Shown: positions 5,399-7,406 of the stretch, piece by piece | Layout of the letters: each line of letters opens with the position of its first letter | How positions within the stretch are numbered: the stretch's first letter is position 1 | NCBI GenBank assembly: GCA_017514645.1 | Contig: JAFWJP010000191.1 | Location: forward strand, 1-7,406 | Direction: 5' to 3' | DNA from: Solobacterium sp. | GTDB taxonomy: Bacteria > Bacillota_I > Bacilli_A > Erysipelotrichales > Erysipelotrichaceae | Length of the DNA stretch: 7,406 nt | Position numbers and translations under genes: made by a program | The notes under the pieces: generated by a model | What the model saw: the letters and a program-made list of their open reading frames with translations, nothing else | What the model was told of the DNA's origin: nothing | Databases searched by the model: none

Positions 5399-6319
5399 AT
5401 GCCGAGTGAACCGAAAATCATTACAAAGCGGCAGGCCAGAAAACAGATTAATCTGCTTATATTCGGTCTTGTGATCATGGTTCTGCTGGAAGCTTTGCTG
5501 GAATACGGAAAACCCTATCTCCTGGCATCCCGTCCTGAATTGTTTGCCGGAGTCAATGCAGATCTTGTCTTCATGATCGGAGAACTGATGATCATGGCGA
5601 TTACTTCTGTTCCTTTTATTATGGCTTCCGTAAAACTGAACCTGAATATCGGACAGTATATGCGGAATCCGCACTACAGACTGATGCACACGGTATCGCT
5701 GATCTGCATCGGTATTGCACTGCGGTTCCTGAGTGCTTCCCTGTCCCAGCTCTTTTATATTCTGGCTGACAGAAGTACTGTACAGTATGAATGGTTCGGC
5801 ATCTTCACCGGCCAGACCTATATTCTGAACAATATCGTATGGCTGCTGATCTACGTATTCCTGCGGCCGCTGTACCACGAGATCATCTTCCGCGGTATCA
5901 TCCAGCGCCATCTCGGTCATTACGGCCGTTATTTCGGTGTTCTGGGATCCGCTTTCCTGTATGCACTCTGCCAGCGTGACCTCCCCTCCTTTGCCGCAAT
6001 GTTCTTTCTGGGCTGGTATCTGTCAACCGTCACGCTGTATGCGCACTCTATCATTCCCTCCATCCGCATCAGTATCTCTCTGAATCTGTTCCTGTGGGTC
6101 CTCAATGTCATACCGGAACAGTTTGATGCACTGATGCTGGTGATCATCGTTCTGGTCTATATCCTTGCGGCACTGTATATCTTCAGCATCCGCGGGCGCA
6201 ATATCGTACGCTATGGTGCGACAGAAAGCACTTTGTGGAAACTGCTCATTTCCGCGCCGTCGACTGTGATCCTGATCATTCTGTTTCTTGGAAATGCTGT
6301 CTATGCATTTCTTCATTGA
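5399..6319 (+). CDS. CPBP/Abi-type membrane protein with degenerate active site
   Basis: This 306-residue protein has about eight hydrophobic segments (near 18-34, 55-78, 96-122, 143-157, 176-191, 196-215, 225-262 and 285-303). The region 155-235 follows the CPBP (CAAX protease and bacteriocin-processing, Rce1-like) fold: PLYHEIIFRG at 157-166 corresponds to the E-E-x-x-x-R-G motif, then the F-x-x-x-H helix, then the S-I-I-P-S-I helix leading to H-x-x-x-N. Key residues are replaced: first Glu by His160, motif-2 His by Gln192, motif-3 His by Ser225. Glu161, Arg165 and Asn229 remain. It is likely a non-proteolytic relative, though a diverged active enzyme is possible. ATG 5399 has no Shine-Dalgarno; an in-frame stop 15 nt upstream excludes a longer form. 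ROK follows 15 nt downstream. Confidence 0.72.
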   Translation: MPSEPKIITKRQARKQINLLIFGLVIMVLLEALLEYGKPYLLASRPELFAGVNADLVFMIGELMIMAITSVPFIMASVKLNLNIGQYMRNPHYRLMHTVSLICIGIALRFLSASLSQLFYILADRSTVQYEWFGIFTGQTYILNNIVWLLIYVFLRPLYHEIIFRGIIQRHLGHYGRYFGVLGSAFLYALCQRDLPSFAAMFFLGWYLSTVTLYAHSIIPSIRISISLNLFLWVLNVIPEQFDALMLVIIVLVYILAALYIFSIRGRNIVRYGATESTLWKLLISAPSTVILIILFLGNAVYAFLH

Positions 6320-6334
6320 TAGAGGAGGTTCCCT

Positions 6335-7255
6335 ATGAAAAAGTATCTTGTGTTTGATATCGGCGGCACCGCCATCAAGTTTTCCGTCATGAACGATGCA
6401 GCGGAAATGCTGGAGTCCGGACAGATTCCAACACCCCGGGACAACCAGGAACACTTTCTTGCAGATCTTAAGACCATCTATGATCAGTTCGGAGAAGATT
6501 GTGAGGGCATTGCGATCAGCCTCCCCGGTCTGACGGACAGCGACCGCGGCTACATGATTACAGGCGGTGCGCTTTCCTACAATGTCGGACAATATGTAGC
6601 AAAGCAGATTTCGGAGATGTGCGAAGGAAAACCGGTACACCTGGAGAATGACGGAAAAGCTGCAGCCTGGGCAGAGATGGAAAGCGGTGCACTGAAAGGA
6701 ATCGAAAACGGATCTGTATTCATCATTGGTACCGGTGTTGCCGGAGGACTGATACTGAATGGAAAACTGTTCAAGGGAAAGGATTTCTCTGCCGGAGAAT
6801 ACAGCTACCTTAATGTGAACGACGAAAAATGGGGACAGTTCAGTACAATGATGGGATCCCGCTGTTCCACAACGGGATTGCTCGGCATCTACCGTGATCT
6901 CAAGGGCATGACACCGGAAGAGGAACTGAACGGACGTGATTTCTTCAATGCATATGACCTGAATGATCCGGCTGCACATGAAGCTCTGGAAACCTTTGCA
7001 CGCTATGTTGCGGTGCAGCTTTTCAATCTTACGATGCTGCTGGATATTGAGCGGTTTGCCATCGGCGGCGGCATCAGCAATCATCCGGCTCTGGTCGAAA
7101 CAATCCGCAAAGCCTATCACGATATTCATTTTGATTCCGAGTTTCCTCTGGACAATACCCCGATTGCGGAGATCATCAAATGCCGGTACGGTTCCGAAGC
7201 CAACCAGATCGGCGCACTCTACAGCATGCTGGAGTACAATTCCCGGATGAAGTAA
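6335..7255 (+). CDS. ROK-family protein (putative sugar kinase, no zinc motif)
   Basis: This 306-residue protein has the ROK/actin-ATPase fold and the usual kinase length without an N-terminal HTH, so it is a sugar kinase rather than a NagC/XylR-type repressor. Visible marks are phosphate-1 DIGGTAIKFS at 8-17, the ISLPGLTD segment at 61-68, the catalytic region ENDGKAAA at 104-111 with presumed base Asp106, phosphate-2 IGTGVAGGL at 131-139, the AGE motif at 153-155, and adenosine-site IGGGIS at 243-248. The C-x-C-G-x-x-G-C-x-E zinc motif and the His of the usual GEFGH are absent (here GEYSY at 154-158), as in some Bacillota ROK kinases. The substrate cannot be read from sequence. AGGAGG lies about 7 nt before the ATG. 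No terminator is visible before the insertion sequence starting 12 nt after the stop. Confidence 0.9.
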   Translation: MKKYLVFDIGGTAIKFSVMNDAAEMLESGQIPTPRDNQEHFLADLKTIYDQFGEDCEGIAISLPGLTDSDRGYMITGGALSYNVGQYVAKQISEMCEGKPVHLENDGKAAAWAEMESGALKGIENGSVFIIGTGVAGGLILNGKLFKGKDFSAGEYSYLNVNDEKWGQFSTMMGSRCSTTGLLGIYRDLKGMTPEEELNGRDFFNAYDLNDPAAHEALETFARYVAVQLFNLTMLLDIERFAIGGGISNHPALVETIRKAYHDIHFDSEFPLDNTPIAEIIKCRYGSEANQIGALYSMLEYNSRMK

Positions 7256-7310
7256 AAAGCGGCCATTGAACAGCCCCATTGAAAATGGAGAGTTCAAAAA
7301 ACGCGGGATG

Positions 7311-7341
7311 ATCCTCCTGTACACTGAGAGTACAGGAGGAT
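7311..7341 (+). repeat. Perfect 12-bp inverted repeat enclosing the transposase ribosome binding site
   Basis: ATCCTCCTGTAC (7311-7322) and GTACAGGAGGAT (7330-7341) are exact reverse complements around a 7-base loop. The right arm contains AGGAGG (7334-7339), the transposase Shine-Dalgarno, 8 nt before ATG 7348. RNA that includes both arms would hide the ribosome binding site. The following bases (TTCTTT) are not a clean T-run, so a terminator is less likely. Confidence 0.85.
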
Positions 7342-7347
7342 TTCTTT

Positions 7348-7406
7348 ATGGCAGGGAAACCAAATAATAAGTATTCATACGAATTTAAAAAGGAGGCAGT
7401 CGAAGA
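7348..7406 (+). CDS. Transposase OrfA, IS3-type (5' end only)
   Basis: Only the first 19 residues plus part of the next codon are present: MAGKPNNKYS followed by YEFKKEAVE. The Y-S-x-E-F-K-K-E-A-V pattern is the characteristic start of the HTH_Tnp_1 / IS3-family OrfA transposase, which binds the element's ends; the catalytic OrfB would lie further right. A strong AGGAGG precedes the ATG but lies in a hairpin arm. The gene runs off the window, so nothing can be said about its integrity. Confidence 0.8.
   Translation, partial: MAGKPNNKYSYEFKKEAVE

Larger units (their letters stand above)
7267..7406 (+). mobile_element. Left end of an IS3-like insertion sequence (partial)
   Basis: The element appears to begin at TGAACAGCCCC (7267), in a style seen at IS3-family ends (TG at the tip, C-rich after about 7 bases). 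The end contains nested dyads: TGAAC (7267-7271) with GTTCA (7292-7296), and CCATT/AATGG around GAA (7276-7288). A transposase start follows at 7348. The flanking CAT or CCAT at 7263-7266 may be one copy of the target duplication. The right end is outside the window, so the boundary and group are provisional. Confidence 0.65.

Noticed and set aside
6023..7324. A 433-codon open frame on the minus strand
   Set aside because: It is antisense to the ROK gene and the end of the CPBP-like gene, both with clear family motifs; its translation is rich in Cys, His and Gln with no domain and no proper start context.
1..7406. CRISPR array, toxin-antitoxin pair, riboswitch or defence island
   Set aside because: No regularly spaced repeats, no paired small toxin/antitoxin genes, and no recognisable riboswitch core were seen on either strand.

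Overview
The window reads as chromosomal DNA of a Gram-positive Bacillota (Firmicutes) with moderately high GC (about half). Strong AGGAGG-type ribosome binding sites, a bPH_1-family protein, the NusG_II/Gx membrane pair, encoded tRNA CCA ends and a zinc-motif-less ROK protein fit Bacillota. An Erysipelotrichia-like gut bacterium is my best guess, but that placement is an impression, not a proof.

Layout. (1) Positions 1-868, minus strand: a GTG-started MarR-family regulator followed by the 5' part of a fused FeoA-FeoB ferrous iron transporter that runs off the left edge. (2) 869-1004: a control region with two copies of a 17-bp dyad, one inside the marR promoter and one over the -35 of a tRNA promoter. 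(3) 1005-1161: two plus-strand tRNAs, tRNA-Glu(UUC) and a tRNA with anticodon CCG whose body resembles tRNA-Trp. (4) 1219-2928: a small bacterial PH-domain protein and rarA, 4 nt apart, closed by a terminator whose stem contains the rarA stop codon. (5) 2966-3842, minus strand: a NusG_II-domain membrane protein and a Gx-transporter (Hpre_diP_synt_I) protein, overlapping by 11 nt and ending in their own terminator. Both families are, as I recall, those of EetA and EetB from flavin-based extracellular electron transfer loci. (6) 3883-7255, plus strand, divergent from (5): a bifunctional NAD(P)H-hydrate epimerase/dehydratase, a CPBP/Abi-type membrane protein that appears to have lost its catalytic residues, and a ROK-family protein. 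(7) 7267-7406: the left end of an IS3-like insertion sequence, whose transposase ribosome binding site lies in a perfect 12-bp hairpin.

How the parts connect. Iron uptake (feoAB) under a probable autoregulated MarR protein is the clearest regulatory unit. NAD(P)HX repair, DNA-fork maintenance (RarA) and sugar phosphorylation (ROK) are housekeeping. The EetA/EetB-like pair could link to redox or iron metabolism, but no other electron-transfer gene is visible here. Nothing in the window amounts to a new defence or mobile system. The points most worth checking are the Trp-like tRNA with a CCG anticodon, the repeated operator, the degenerate CPBP protein, the divergent extended -10 promoters with a possible leaderless mRNA, and the fold-back hairpin of the insertion sequence.
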